Source: Streptomyces ardesiacus
GTDB taxonomy: Bacteria; Actinomycetota; Actinomycetes; Streptomycetales; Streptomycetaceae
DNA length: 64,000 nucleotides
Direction of reading: 5' to 3'
NCBI RefSeq assembly: GCF_003112575.1
Contig: NZ_BEWC01000001.1
Coordinates: 310,001-374,000 of the forward strand
Shown piece after piece: positions 1-9,080 of the stretch. The position numbers and the translations under genes were made by a program. The number at the start of each line of letters is the position of its first letter. The stretch's first letter is position 1. Below the pieces are notes generated by a model, which worked only from the letters and a program-made list of their open reading frames with translations, was not told the origin of the DNA and made no database searches.

Positions 1-1186
<1,186 letters not shown>

Positions 1187-1253
1187 CGGCGCCGGGGGCC
1201 CACGGCGCCGGAACCGCTACCGGTGGTGTCCGGCGCTGTGGGATCGTGACCGG

Positions 1254-1772
1254 ATGACGACGCTGGAGGACCTGGCCCGGCTGCGCAGGGCCCGCGACCT
1301 GATGGACCGCGAGTACGCCGAGCCGCTCGACGTGCCCGCGCTGGCGCGCGTCGCCGTCATGTCGGCGGGCCACTTCTCCCGCAGCTTCCGCGCCGCCTAC
1401 GGGGAGACGCCGTACAGCTACCTGATGACGCGCCGCATCGAGCGCGCCATGGCGCTGCTGCGGCGCGGCGACATGAGCGTCACCGAGGTCTGCTTCGCGG
1501 TCGGCTGTACCTCGCTCGGGTCCTTCAGCTCGCGCTTCACCGAACTGGTCGGCGAGAGCCCGAGCGCCTACCGGGACCGGGACCACTCCGCCGGCGCCGC
1601 CATCCCGGCCTGCGTCGCCAAGGTCTGGACCCGGCCGGTCCGCAACGGGGATCCGGGCCGCAACGGGGAACCGGGCCGCAACGGGGAACCGGGCCGCGGC
1701 GGCGAGGCGGTCACGCGTGGCGAGCCGGTCAGGAACGGAGAAGCGCCGCCCGCGCCGCCGCCCGTAGCGTGA
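1254..1772 (+). CDS. AraC-family transcriptional regulator
   Basis: A 172-residue regulator. Residues about 8-108 form the double helix-turn-helix of AraC proteins (DVPALARVAVMSAGHFSRSF, then VTEVCFAVGCTSLGSFSSRF). There is no N-terminal sugar-binding domain, so it is the DNA-binding module plus a roughly 60-residue C-terminal tail. The tail carries a hexapeptide repeat (RNGDPG, RNGEPG, RNGEPG) encoded by 18-bp tandem repeats. Its last codons overlap the GTG start of the following VOC gene, so the two are probably co-transcribed and translationally coupled; such AraC-VOC pairs are common in actinobacteria. The VOC protein, or a ligand it handles, may be the regulatory partner; that is inference. 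The tail looks disordered and probably does not contact DNA. Confidence 0.93.
   Translation: MTTLEDLARLRRARDLMDREYAEPLDVPALARVAVMSAGHFSRSFRAAYGETPYSYLMTRRIERAMALLRRGDMSVTEVCFAVGCTSLGSFSSRFTELVGESPSAYRDRDHSAGAAIPACVAKVWTRPVRNGDPGRNGEPGRNGEPGRGGEAVTRGEPVRNGEAPPAPPPVA
1641..1712 (+). repeat. 18-bp in-frame tandem repeat inside the AraC gene
   Basis: Three near-identical copies of CGCAACGGGGAACCGGGC (1641-1658 with one base change, 1659-1676, 1677-1694) and a degenerate fourth (1695-1712). The period is a multiple of three and encodes R-N-G-E/D-P-G repeats. It probably arose by replication slippage and may vary in copy number between strains. Confidence 0.9.
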
Positions 1773-2197
1773 CGCGCATGGACATCACTCTCGCGCAGTG
1801 CTTCATAGCCGTCGACGACCCCGACAAGGCGCTCGCCTTCTACCGGGACGTGCTCGGCCTGGAGGTCCGCAACGACGTCGCCTTCGAAGGGATGCGCTGG
1901 GTGACGATGGGCTCCCCGGCCCAGCCCGGCGTGGGCATCGTCCTCGAACCCCCGCTCGCCGACCCCAACGCGTCGGCCGCCGACCGGGAGGCCATGGCCG
2001 GGCTCCTGGCCAAGGGCCATCTGCGCGGCGTCGTCTTCACCACCGACGACGTCGACGCCACCTTCGAGCACATCCGCGCCGCGGGCGCCGAAGTCCTCCA
2101 GGAACCCCTCGACCAGCCCTACGGAGTCCGCGACTGCGCCTTCCGCGACCCGGCCGGCAACATGCTCCGCTTCGGCCGGCCGCGTCAGAAGGGCTGA
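1769..2197 (+). CDS. VOC (glyoxalase/bleomycin-resistance) family protein
   Basis: A 142-residue single-domain protein of the vicinal oxygen chelate superfamily, with paired beta-alpha-beta-beta-beta modules. Recognisable stretches are FIAVDDPDKALAFYRDVLGL near the N-terminus and GVRDCAFRDPAGNMLRF near the C-terminus, which carries the usual metal-ligand or substrate-contacting glutamate/aspartate region. Members are glyoxalases, extradiol dioxygenases, or antibiotic- or thiol-binding proteins; the sequence does not show which this is. The GTG start overlaps the end of the AraC gene. An in-frame ATG nine bases downstream (1778) is the alternative start. The AraC neighbour suggests co-regulation with its own controller. 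Confidence 0.93.
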   Translation: MTRMDITLAQCFIAVDDPDKALAFYRDVLGLEVRNDVAFEGMRWVTMGSPAQPGVGIVLEPPLADPNASAADREAMAGLLAKGHLRGVVFTTDDVDATFEHIRAAGAEVLQEPLDQPYGVRDCAFRDPAGNMLRFGRPRQKG

Positions 2198-2489
2198 GAA
2201 TTCGGGTGTTTGCCGCGGGGAACAGGGGGCAGGTGCAAGTCCAGTGCTTCGGACAGGAGGCACGTCCGTGGGAGCGGCGCGATGGTCGCCCCGGACGCGT
2301 CCGGGGCGGAGCCGGACGTCCTCCCGCGGTGACCGCCCCGACCCCAGGGCCGCGTCGTCGTACCGGTGCCGCCCGCGTCACGTGCCGGAGGCCGTCCGCA
2401 TCCCGGGCGCCTCCCGTGCCGACCACACCGACCGGACCGTCGTCCGGTGCGACGGCGGGACCCCGCGCTCCGAGGAGTTGCGACGCACC

Positions 2490-3290
2490 ATGCCGATCCA
2501 CGCCAGTGTGAAGCACCCGCACGACGACGCCCCCGACACGGCCGACGCCTTCCGCCGGCTCGCCAGTCTCCCCGACGGTCCCGAGCGCGACGCGGTCCGC
2601 GACCGGATCGTCGAGGCCTGGCTGCCCATGGCCGAACGACTGGCGGGACGGTTCCGCAGCCGCGGCGAGAGCTACGAGGACCTGCGCCAGGTCGCCGCCC
2701 TCGGCCTGGTCAAGGCCGTGGACCGCTACGACCCCGAACTCGGCAACGCCTTCGAGAGCTACGCCGTGCCGACCGTCACCGGTGAGATCAAGCGCCACTT
2801 CCGCGACCACATGTGGACGCTGCACGTACCGCGCCGGGTCCAGGAACTGCGCAACCGCGTGCGCTTCGCCCGCCAGGAGCTGTCCCAGACCGTCTCCGGG
2901 CGCGCGCCCACCGTCGCCGAGATCGCCGAGCACGCCGAACTCAGCGAGGAGGACGTACGGACCGGCCTGGAGGCGCTGGAGAGCTTCACCGCGCTGTCCC
3001 TGGACGCCGAACTGCCCGGCAGCGAGGACGGCTACTCGCTGGGCGACGCGCTCGGCGGCCCCGACCCGGCCCTCGACACGGTCGTGGACCGCGAGTCCGT
3101 CAAGGGCCGGCTGGCCGCCCTGCCGCCGCGCGAACGCGCCATCCTCTACATGCGCTTCTTCGACGACATGACGCAGAGCCGCATCGCCGAACAGCTCGGC
3201 ATCTCCCAGATGCACGTCTCCCGGCTGATCAGCCGCTGCTGCGACCGGGTGCGGGAGCAGGTCCTGCGGGACCCGGACCCGGGGGCGTGA
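2490..3290 (+). CDS. SigF/SigB-type RNA polymerase sigma factor
   Basis: A 266-residue group 3 sigma factor of the sporulation/stress SigB-SigF-SigG type. Region 2 is ESYEDLRQVAALGLVKAVDRYDP plus FESYAVPTVTGEIKRHFRDH, region 3 surrounds APTVAEIAEHAELSEEDV, and region 4 has the HTH MTQSRIAEQLGISQMHVSRL. The ATG at 2490 was chosen because GAGGAG lies just upstream and the protein then has the family length; the open frame extends further upstream without conserved sequence. No anti-sigma factor or anti-anti-sigma gene is adjacent, unlike rsbW/rsbV-linked paralogues, so control must come from elsewhere or from transcription. Its position relative to narGHJI and the cellulases resembles what I recall for S. 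coelicolor sigK, a repressor of differentiation, but orthology was not tested. Confidence 0.95.
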   Translation: MPIHASVKHPHDDAPDTADAFRRLASLPDGPERDAVRDRIVEAWLPMAERLAGRFRSRGESYEDLRQVAALGLVKAVDRYDPELGNAFESYAVPTVTGEIKRHFRDHMWTLHVPRRVQELRNRVRFARQELSQTVSGRAPTVAEIAEHAELSEEDVRTGLEALESFTALSLDAELPGSEDGYSLGDALGGPDPALDTVVDRESVKGRLAALPPRERAILYMRFFDDMTQSRIAEQLGISQMHVSRLISRCCDRVREQVLRDPDPGA

Positions 3291-3429
3291 AACCCCGGGC
3301 TCACCCGCCCGGACGCCCCGTTCGCGCGAACGGCGCACGGTGACGGGCGGCCCCGGGCCGGGCGGGCTGTGATGGCCGAGGGGCGCGAGTGCAGTGCCCC
3401 GCAAGCCGTCGCTCGAAGGAGCCCGTCCC

Positions 3430-4368
3430 ATGCGCCGCACCGCCCGCGCCCTGTCCGTCGCCGTCCTGGCCAGTGCCGCCCTCGGTGTCTGCGCGGGGAC
3501 CGGCGCGGCCGACCCGGGCGTCCCACCGCCGCCCGCCGACGCCGGGCAGCCCGTGGCGCCGTCGGCCGGCGACGACGCGGGCGCCGTACCACCGCCGTCC
3601 GCCGGGGAGGCCGTCCCGCCGTCCGCCGGACAGGCCGCCGCCCGGGTCAGTCCGGCGGACGCGGCCCCGGGCGACACCGTCACCGTCTCGGTCTCGTGCG
3701 GCCCGACCGGCGGGTCCGCGCCGGCCAGTCTCGACGCCACCTCGGCGGCCTTCGAGGAGGGCACCGTCACGCTGCGCAAGGTGGCGGACGACGGGGGGAC
3801 CGCGTCCGGGCCGACCTACCGCGGTACGGCGCGCGTGGCCACCGCCGGGGACTTCGCGGCCGAGCCGGGCGACCCGGGCGCCGCGGACCCGGAGGGCGCC
3901 GTCGGCACCGAGGACTGGGCGGAGCCGGAGGAGTCCGCCGGGGCCGCCGACGACTGGACCGTCGACGGAGCCTGCCCGGACGCCTCGGGCGGCGAGGGCG
4001 GCGCCCCCTGGAGCACGACGATGAAGGTGCCGGAGGAGAGCGGCGCCGGTGCCGGCGCCGGGACCGGGAAGCCGGCGTGCCGGGAAACGACCGCTCCCCG
4101 CGCGGGGGGCGACACGCACGCCACGCCCTGCGCCCCCACCAAGCCCGCCTGCCCCGAACCCACGGCGGCTCCGCACGACGGATCCGCCTCCCGGGGCACG
4201 CCCTGCGGCGGCGGGACGGCGGAGCACGGGGTGCGGGCCGGTACGGGCGGGACCTTCGGCGACTCGGTCCCCGCCCTGGTCGCCGGCGGTCTCCTGATCG
4301 CGGGCGCGTGCGGCGCGGCCGCGCACCGGCTGCGGCTGCACCTGCGCGGGGAGACCGGGAAGCACTGA
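3430..4368 (+). CDS. Secreted, C-terminally membrane-anchored Pro/Ala/Cys-rich protein of unknown function
   Basis: A 312-residue exported protein. It has a cleavable signal peptide (MRRTARALSVAVLASAALG, cleavage near residue 28) and then a Pro/Ala/Gly-rich spacer. A short Ig-like segment follows (ARVSPADAAPGDTVTVSVSC), then an acidic low-complexity stretch and a cysteine-rich region with six or so Cys in C-x-n-C spacing. The C-terminal transmembrane helix (LVAGGLLIAGACGAAA) precedes a basic tail (HRLRLHLRGETGKH). No LPXTG sortase signal is seen, so anchoring is by the helix itself. The ATG at 3430 has GAAGGAG eight bases upstream. Proteins of this layout are frequent near developmental sigma factors in Streptomyces. 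I do not recognise a family or a biochemical function. Confidence 0.8.
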   Translation: MRRTARALSVAVLASAALGVCAGTGAADPGVPPPPADAGQPVAPSAGDDAGAVPPPSAGEAVPPSAGQAAARVSPADAAPGDTVTVSVSCGPTGGSAPASLDATSAAFEEGTVTLRKVADDGGTASGPTYRGTARVATAGDFAAEPGDPGAADPEGAVGTEDWAEPEESAGAADDWTVDGACPDASGGEGGAPWSTTMKVPEESGAGAGAGTGKPACRETTAPRAGGDTHATPCAPTKPACPEPTAAPHDGSASRGTPCGGGTAEHGVRAGTGGTFGDSVPALVAGGLLIAGACGAAAHRLRLHLRGETGKH

Positions 4369-4541
4369 CCCCGCACGGGGGCCGGCCCCGCCTGTGACAC
4401 GCACAACCCGAGCCGGAGCCATGACGGGGCGGCCCGGTGGGTACGGGGATCAACGACGCGAGCGGGCACCAGCGCCCGACGGGACAGGACCGGAGACCGC
4501 CCACGGCAAGGACAGCCGGCACGAACCGCGCGGAGGCACGC

Positions 4542-6020
4542 ATGCGGCACACGGACCCCGACGGCCCGGTCCCGGGCACGCACGGCCGGGGCGAGGGGTC
4601 CGGCGGCGCGGAGAGGGCCGCCGACGGCCGCACCGCGGGTGCCGGGGGGCCGGGCGGCCCCGGCCCGGGTTCCCGCCACCGGGGCGGGGAGCCCGGCGGC
4701 CCGGCCACGGCTCACGACGGCGCGGCCCCGGTCCCCGGGGCCCCGGGTGCCGAACCCGGCGGTCCTTCCGGGGCGGGCCGTCCCGACGCCGTGGGGCACG
4801 GTCCCGTGCGGTTCGGGCCGGACTTTCCCGGCGACGGGCTGCCGGTGCTGCCCGAGGTGGCGGCCGTGCTCGCCGCCGCGGGCGGCCGGGCGCACGGAGA
4901 GCCGGCCGGGGGCGGCGCCGCCCTCCTGGAGGCCGCCGGCGGCTACTGGGAGCGGCGGGGGCTGGCCACCGGCCCCGGTCACCTCGCCGCGGCACCCGGC
5001 GCGGGGGTCCTGCTGCTCGCGCTGACCGCCGCCCTGGGCGGCGACGTCCTGGTGCCGCGCCCCTGCGCCGCCTGGTGGGCGCCGTACGCACGACTGCTGG
5101 GCCGGCCCGTCTTCCACGTACCGACGCCGGCCGAGTCCGGCGGGGTGCCCGACCCGTACGCCCTCCTGGAGACCGTCCGCCGGGTCCGCGCCGAGGGCGG
5201 CGATCCCCGCCTGCTCGTGCTGTCCGTCGCCGACGACCCCACCGGCACCGTCGCCCCGCCCGACCTGCTGCACGAGACCGTCGAGGCCGCCGCCGCCGAG
5301 GGACTGCACCTGATCAGCGACGAGACCTGGCGCGACACCCTGCACGACCCGCACGCCACCGTGATCCTCAGCCCCGCCGAGATGCTGCCCGAGCGGGTCA
5401 CCGTCGTCACCGACCTGGCCGGTGCGCTGCTTCCGCCCGCCTGGCCGGCCGCCGTCGCCCGCTTCCCCGCCGGCGCCGCCGGCCACGGCCTGCACGCGCG
5501 CGTGCTCGACGTGCTCACCGCGCTCGGCGCCCGCGTCGCGGCCCCCGTCGCCGCCGCGGCCGGGTACGCGCTCGACGAACCCGAGCCGGTCACCGCCCGC
5601 CGCGCGGCCGCCGTACGCCTGCACGCGCGCCTGGCCGCCGCCGTGCACGCGACCGTCGTCGCCGCCGGTGCCACCGCCCGGCCCCCGCAGGCCGGCCGCC
5701 ACCTGTACGCCGACCTGGGCCCGCTGCGCGACGCGCTCGGCGCCGAGGGGGTCGGCGACGCCCAGGAACTGGAGGACTTCCTCACCGCCCGGCTCGGCAT
5801 GCCCGCCCCGGGCGGCCACCGCTTCGGCGACGACCTGCCCGCCCTGCGCGTCCGGCTCGCCACCGGCCCCCTGCTCGGCACGGGCGCCGACGAGCGGCGG
5901 GCGGAGGACCTCCTGGCCCCGGACCCGTTGGAACTGCCACACGTGCAACGCGCGTTGACCGCTCTGAAGTCGGTCTTCGACGGTCTCCGCGACGCTCAGC
6001 GATGGGAGCCCCCTCGATGA
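4542..6020 (+). CDS. Class I/II aminotransferase-like protein lacking the PLP lysine
   Basis: A 492-residue protein with an 85-residue Gly/Pro-rich N-terminal extension, then a fold-type I aminotransferase-like domain. Typical landmarks are present: LAAAPGAGVLLLALTAALGGDVLVPRPC (helix and cofactor loop, given here only as landmarks), VADDPTGTV in place of the usual NPTG motif, SDETWRD (the Asp that faces the cofactor) and RVRLATGPLLG near the C-terminus. The family's SLSK...WRxG block is replaced by TDLAGALLPPAWPAA, so the Schiff-base lysine aligns with glycine and the phosphate-binding arginine with proline. It is therefore unlikely to be a working transaminase. The ATG start follows GGAGG. 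The stop overlaps the start of the next hydrolase gene (ATGA), pointing to coupled expression. Confidence 0.85.
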   Translation: MRHTDPDGPVPGTHGRGEGSGGAERAADGRTAGAGGPGGPGPGSRHRGGEPGGPATAHDGAAPVPGAPGAEPGGPSGAGRPDAVGHGPVRFGPDFPGDGLPVLPEVAAVLAAAGGRAHGEPAGGGAALLEAAGGYWERRGLATGPGHLAAAPGAGVLLLALTAALGGDVLVPRPCAAWWAPYARLLGRPVFHVPTPAESGGVPDPYALLETVRRVRAEGGDPRLLVLSVADDPTGTVAPPDLLHETVEAAAAEGLHLISDETWRDTLHDPHATVILSPAEMLPERVTVVTDLAGALLPPAWPAAVARFPAGAAGHGLHARVLDVLTALGARVAAPVAAAAGYALDEPEPVTARRAAAVRLHARLAAAVHATVVAAGATARPPQAGRHLYADLGPLRDALGAEGVGDAQELEDFLTARLGMPAPGGHRFGDDLPALRVRLATGPLLGTGADERRAEDLLAPDPLELPHVQRALTALKSVFDGLRDAQRWEPPR

Positions 6021-7057
6021 CGCAGCAGCCCCGGTCGACCACGGGCACCCCCCCGTCCGCCGAGAACACCGGCACGGCCCCCGCCCACCCGCCGCTCGCC
6101 GCGCCCCGGCCGCCCGCCGAGCACCGGGTGTGGCCGCGGACCTTCCACGACCGGCTGACCGCGCCGCTGCCCGGCCTCAAGGCCTTCGCCAGATTCGCCC
6201 GCGAGGGAGCGGTCAGACCCGGCCCCGCCGGACTCGCCGACATCCCGAGGCTGCCCCACGCCCCCGGCCCGCTGCCCCGCGTGGACGCGCGCACCGTCGC
6301 CGTCACCTGGGCCGGACACGCGAGCTGGGTGCTACGGATCGGCGGCCTCACCGTGCTCACCGACCCGGTCTGGTCCCGCCGGATCCTCGGCACCCCGGCC
6401 CGGATCACACCCGTCGGCGTCCCGTGGGGCGACCTGCCCCGCGTCGACGCCGTCGTCATCAGCCACAACCACTACGACCACCTGGACGCCCCCACCCTGC
6501 GCCGGCTCCCGCGCGACACCCCCGTGCTCGTGCCCGCCGGTCTCGGCCGCTGGTTCCACCGCCGCCGCTTCACCCGGGTCACCGAGCTGGACTGGTGGGA
6601 GGCGACCGAGCTGGACGGGGTCCGGTTCGACTTCGTCCCGGCCCACCACTGGTCCAAGCGCAGCCTCACCGACACGTGCCGCACCCTGTGGGGCGGCTGG
6701 GTGCTCACCGACCCCGACGGCCGACGCGTCTACTTCGCCGGCGACACCGGGTACGGCCACTGGTTCACCCGCATCGGCCGCCGCTACCCCGGCATCGACC
6801 TCGCCCTGCTCCCCATCGGCGCCTACGACCCCCGCTGGTGGCTCCGCGACGTGCACTGCGACCCGGAGGAGGCGGTACGGGCCGCCCAGGACGTCGGCGC
6901 GCGCCACATGGCGCCGATGCACTGGGGCACCTTCGTCCTGTCCGCGGAACCGGTCCTGGAACCCCTCACCCGGGTACGCGCCGCCTGGCAGCGGGCGGGT
7001 CTGCCCCGCGAACGCCTGTGGGACCTGCCCGTCGGCGGCTCCCGGGTACTGGAATGA
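6017..7057 (+). CDS. Metallo-beta-lactamase-fold hydrolase (NAPE-PLD/UlaG-like)
   Basis: A 346-residue MBL-fold enzyme of the Lactamase_B_2 group. The zinc motif is SHNHYDHLD (H-x-H-x-D-H), preceded by the typical TWAGHASWVLR strand. Later ligands fall in PAHHWSKRS, YFAGDTGYG and the C-terminal APMHWGTF. This architecture matches N-acyl-phosphatidylethanolamine phospholipase D and L-ascorbate-6-phosphate lactonase relatives; the substrate cannot be read from sequence. The first 50 residues are Pro/Ala-rich and probably disordered. It overlaps the preceding aminotransferase-like gene by four bases, so the two products may act together. An in-frame ATG at 6002 is an alternative start. Confidence 0.93.
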   Translation: MTQQPRSTTGTPPSAENTGTAPAHPPLAAPRPPAEHRVWPRTFHDRLTAPLPGLKAFARFAREGAVRPGPAGLADIPRLPHAPGPLPRVDARTVAVTWAGHASWVLRIGGLTVLTDPVWSRRILGTPARITPVGVPWGDLPRVDAVVISHNHYDHLDAPTLRRLPRDTPVLVPAGLGRWFHRRRFTRVTELDWWEATELDGVRFDFVPAHHWSKRSLTDTCRTLWGGWVLTDPDGRRVYFAGDTGYGHWFTRIGRRYPGIDLALLPIGAYDPRWWLRDVHCDPEEAVRAAQDVGARHMAPMHWGTFVLSAEPVLEPLTRVRAAWQRAGLPRERLWDLPVGGSRVLE

Positions 7058-7081
7058 CGCCCCCGGCCGGTCCGCGCCGGC

Positions 7082-7708
7082 CTACGCCTTCGCCGGCCTC
7101 CGCAAGCGCCGCCACAGCCCCGGTGCCGCGCCGACCAGCACCGTGAGGACGATCGCCGCGGCCACGCCCTCCCACGGCTCGCTGAACAGCGCGCCGCTGA
7201 GGATCCCGATGAGCTGGTACGTCACCGCCCAGGCCAGGCAGGCCGGCAGGTTGCCCCGGGCGAAGCGGCGCAGCGGCCACTTCGCCAGCAGACAGGCCAG
7301 CATCACCGGAATCCGGCCGGCCGGCACCAGCCGGGACAGCACCAGCACCGCCACGTCGTGCTCGGCGAGTTTCTCCTGCGCCTGCTCCAGCCGGTCCTGC
7401 GGCGCCCGCGACCGGATCGCCTCCAGCCAGCGCGAGCCGTTCTTCGAACCGACCCCGCGCCGGCCCAGCCAGTACAGCGCCATGTCCCCGCAGAACGCGG
7501 CCAGCGACGCCGTCACGAACACCATCAGCAGGGCGAACGGCAGCGTCTGGTGCATCGCCACCACCGCCGCCGAACTGACCAGCGCGCCCGTCGGCACCAC
7601 GGGCACCAGCGCCCCGATCAGCACGAGCAGGAACAGCGACGGATAGCCGAGTGCCTGCTGCGTCGGCTCCGTGGGTATGTCCAGCGTCGCGGCCGCCAGC
7701 CAGCTCAC
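7082..7708 (-). CDS. DedA/SNARE-associated family membrane protein
   Basis: A 208-residue integral membrane protein of the DedA superfamily (undecaprenyl-phosphate or lipid transport/flippase-related proteins). It has hydrophobic helices at about 25-60 and 65-90 with the re-entrant motif LAAFCGDMALYWLGRRGV, the conserved R-x-[IV]-P-type motif LSRLVPAGRIPVMLACLLAK, and C-terminal helices near 145-195. The basic tail (RRLRRPAKA) is probably cytoplasmic. The GTG start overlaps the stop of the upstream MBL hydrolase (GTGA), so the pair is an operon on the minus strand. Its role is probably in envelope lipid homeostasis; specificity is unknown. Confidence 0.92.
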   Translation of the reverse strand: MSWLAAATLDIPTEPTQQALGYPSLFLLVLIGALVPVVPTGALVSSAAVVAMHQTLPFALLMVFVTASLAAFCGDMALYWLGRRGVGSKNGSRWLEAIRSRAPQDRLEQAQEKLAEHDVAVLVLSRLVPAGRIPVMLACLLAKWPLRRFARGNLPACLAWAVTYQLIGILSGALFSEPWEGVAAAIVLTVLVGAAPGLWRRLRRPAKA

Positions 7709-8478
7709 CGCGCGACCTCCACCCGCACGCTCTCGCCGTGCCCCAGCCGGTGCACCGCCACTCCCGGCGCGCGCAGCGCAGACAGGCGCACGAACTCCTC
7801 GCCCGGCGTGTGGAACTCGTGGGGGCGCACGGCGTCCATCCCGATCGGCCAGTACGTGCCGTAGTGCACCGGCACCGCCGTGCGCGGCGCCAGCCGGGCC
7901 AGCGCCTCGGCCGCCCGTCCCGCGTCCAGGTGCTCCGGGCCCAGGTAAGGGCCCCAGCCGCCCACCGGCAGCAGCGCCGCGTCGACCGGCCCGACCTCCT
8001 TCTCCATGGCGTCGAACAGACCGGTGTCCCCCGCGAAGTACGTCCGGGCCTCGCCCTCGACGACGTACCCGAGCGCGGGGGCGCGGTGCCGTCCGACCGG
8101 CAGCCGCCGCCCGTCGTGCCGCGCGGGCACCGCCCGTACCCGCAGGTCGCCGACGGTCGTCTCGTCACCCGGCGCCACCTCGGTCAGCTCCAGGTGCCCG
8201 AGCCGGCGCAGCCCCGGCACCGCACGGCGTGCGCCCCGGGGCACGAGCAGGCGCGTGCCCGGCGCGAGCCGCGCGAGCGACGGCACATGGAGGTGGTCGG
8301 CGTGCAGGTGGGACACGAGCGCCACGTCCGCGCGCCAGGCCTCCGGCGGCGGCACCGCCCCCCGCCTGCGGCGCAGGTGGGCGAGCCGGCGTACGAACAG
8401 GGGATCGGTCAGCACGCGGACGTCCGAGTCCTCGACCGTGCAGGTGGCGTGACCCCACCACGTGAGCTCCACCGGCAC
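7705..8478 (-). CDS. Metallo-beta-lactamase-fold hydrolase
   Basis: A 257-residue MBL-fold protein starting VPVELTWWGHATC. The zinc motif is SHLHADHLH, with further ligands in RAVPARHDGRR, YFAGDTGLFD and VPVHYGTYW. It belongs to the same UlaG/NAPE-PLD-like branch as the hydrolase at 6017-7057 but is shorter, with no N-terminal extension. The GTG at 8478 was chosen because AAGGAGG lies seven bases upstream. Open frame continues further upstream but shows nothing conserved. It is followed by the overlapping DedA gene. Having two related hydrolases converging on a DedA gene suggests a locus for lipid-linked substrates; this is inference. Confidence 0.92.
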   Translation of the reverse strand: MPVELTWWGHATCTVEDSDVRVLTDPLFVRRLAHLRRRRGAVPPPEAWRADVALVSHLHADHLHVPSLARLAPGTRLLVPRGARRAVPGLRRLGHLELTEVAPGDETTVGDLRVRAVPARHDGRRLPVGRHRAPALGYVVEGEARTYFAGDTGLFDAMEKEVGPVDAALLPVGGWGPYLGPEHLDAGRAAEALARLAPRTAVPVHYGTYWPIGMDAVRPHEFHTPGEEFVRLSALRAPGVAVHRLGHGESVRVEVAR

Positions 8479-8572
8479 CTCTTTGCCTCCTTCGCGCGAC
8501 TCCCCGCAGCCTACGTCCAGGAGTAGGGTCGGCGGCGAAAACGGGAGGTGACGGGAGGTGAGGGGGGACCCC

Positions 8573-8974
8573 ATGGGGCCGGTGCGGGTGACGGCGATCG
8601 CGAGTCTGACGCCACTGGAACAACTGGACGACGATCCCTTCCTGGTCGACTCCCGCAGCCAGCACGCCATGTGCGCCCGCTGGGCGGCGGAGCACGGCTA
8701 CGTCGTCGCCCGGCAGCTCCTGGTGCGCCGGCTGCGGCACGACCACGACGCCCTGTGGGACGGGGTGAGCCCCGGGCAGGACCTGTTCGTGGCGCCCAGC
8801 CGCCGGGTGCTGGAGAGCGCGCTGTCCTCCGTCGAGGACTTCACCGCGGAGTGCGCGCGGCGCGGCGTCCGCGTCGAGACCGTGGGCCGGGCGGAGCCGT
8901 CGTACGACGCCCGGATGAAGGCGTGCGTGCACCGCAGGCTCTCGATGCCGACGGCCGGCTACGACGGCCGCTGA
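8573..8974 (+). CDS. Small serine-recombinase-like orphan domain protein
   Basis: A 133-residue protein with no membrane segment and no helix-turn-helix. Its order of elements follows the N-terminal catalytic domain of serine recombinases. A first strand ends in Ser (VTAIAS, where resolvases have YxRVS). Next come DSRSQHAMCARWAAEHGYVV (like the SLxxQ...c..yaxxxGy segment), GQDLFVAPSRRVLE (like ADVLVVxKLDRLSR) and VEDFTAECARRGVRVETVG (like VRDFxxLxxxxxxxGVxLxxL). The arginine of RVS is replaced and no DNA-binding domain follows, so recombinase activity is doubtful. The ATG at 8573 was preferred over GTG 8558 for spacing to the G-rich leader. It lies alone, with no mobile-element sequence around it. 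This is a weak-similarity call; hypothetical protein is the fallback. Confidence 0.6.
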   Translation: MGPVRVTAIASLTPLEQLDDDPFLVDSRSQHAMCARWAAEHGYVVARQLLVRRLRHDHDALWDGVSPGQDLFVAPSRRVLESALSSVEDFTAECARRGVRVETVGRAEPSYDARMKACVHRRLSMPTAGYDGR

Positions 8975-9080
8975 CCACGGCCCGGGGGGTGAACCGGACC
9001 CGGGGGGACAAACGGGCACTCCTGAGCGTTGTGGCAGGGTGGGGAGGGCCCGCACGGACGACGGGCCGGGGACGTGAGGT

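Noticed and set aside
1641-1712. Possible CRISPR-like array
   Set aside because: Units are 18 bp, directly adjacent with no spacers, and in frame within a gene; no cas genes are present.
2037-3779. 580-codon minus-strand frame opposite the sigma factor
   Set aside because: The plus-strand frame has unmistakable sigma regions 2-4; the antisense frame has none.
4378-4389. GGGGCCGGCCCC palindrome as terminator of the secreted protein gene
   Set aside because: It has no loop and such GC palindromes are common by chance here; too weak to call.
7941-7950. TTA (bldA-type) codon in the minus-strand MBL hydrolase
   Set aside because: The TTA triplet is out of frame; the frame reads CCT-TAC-CTG there.
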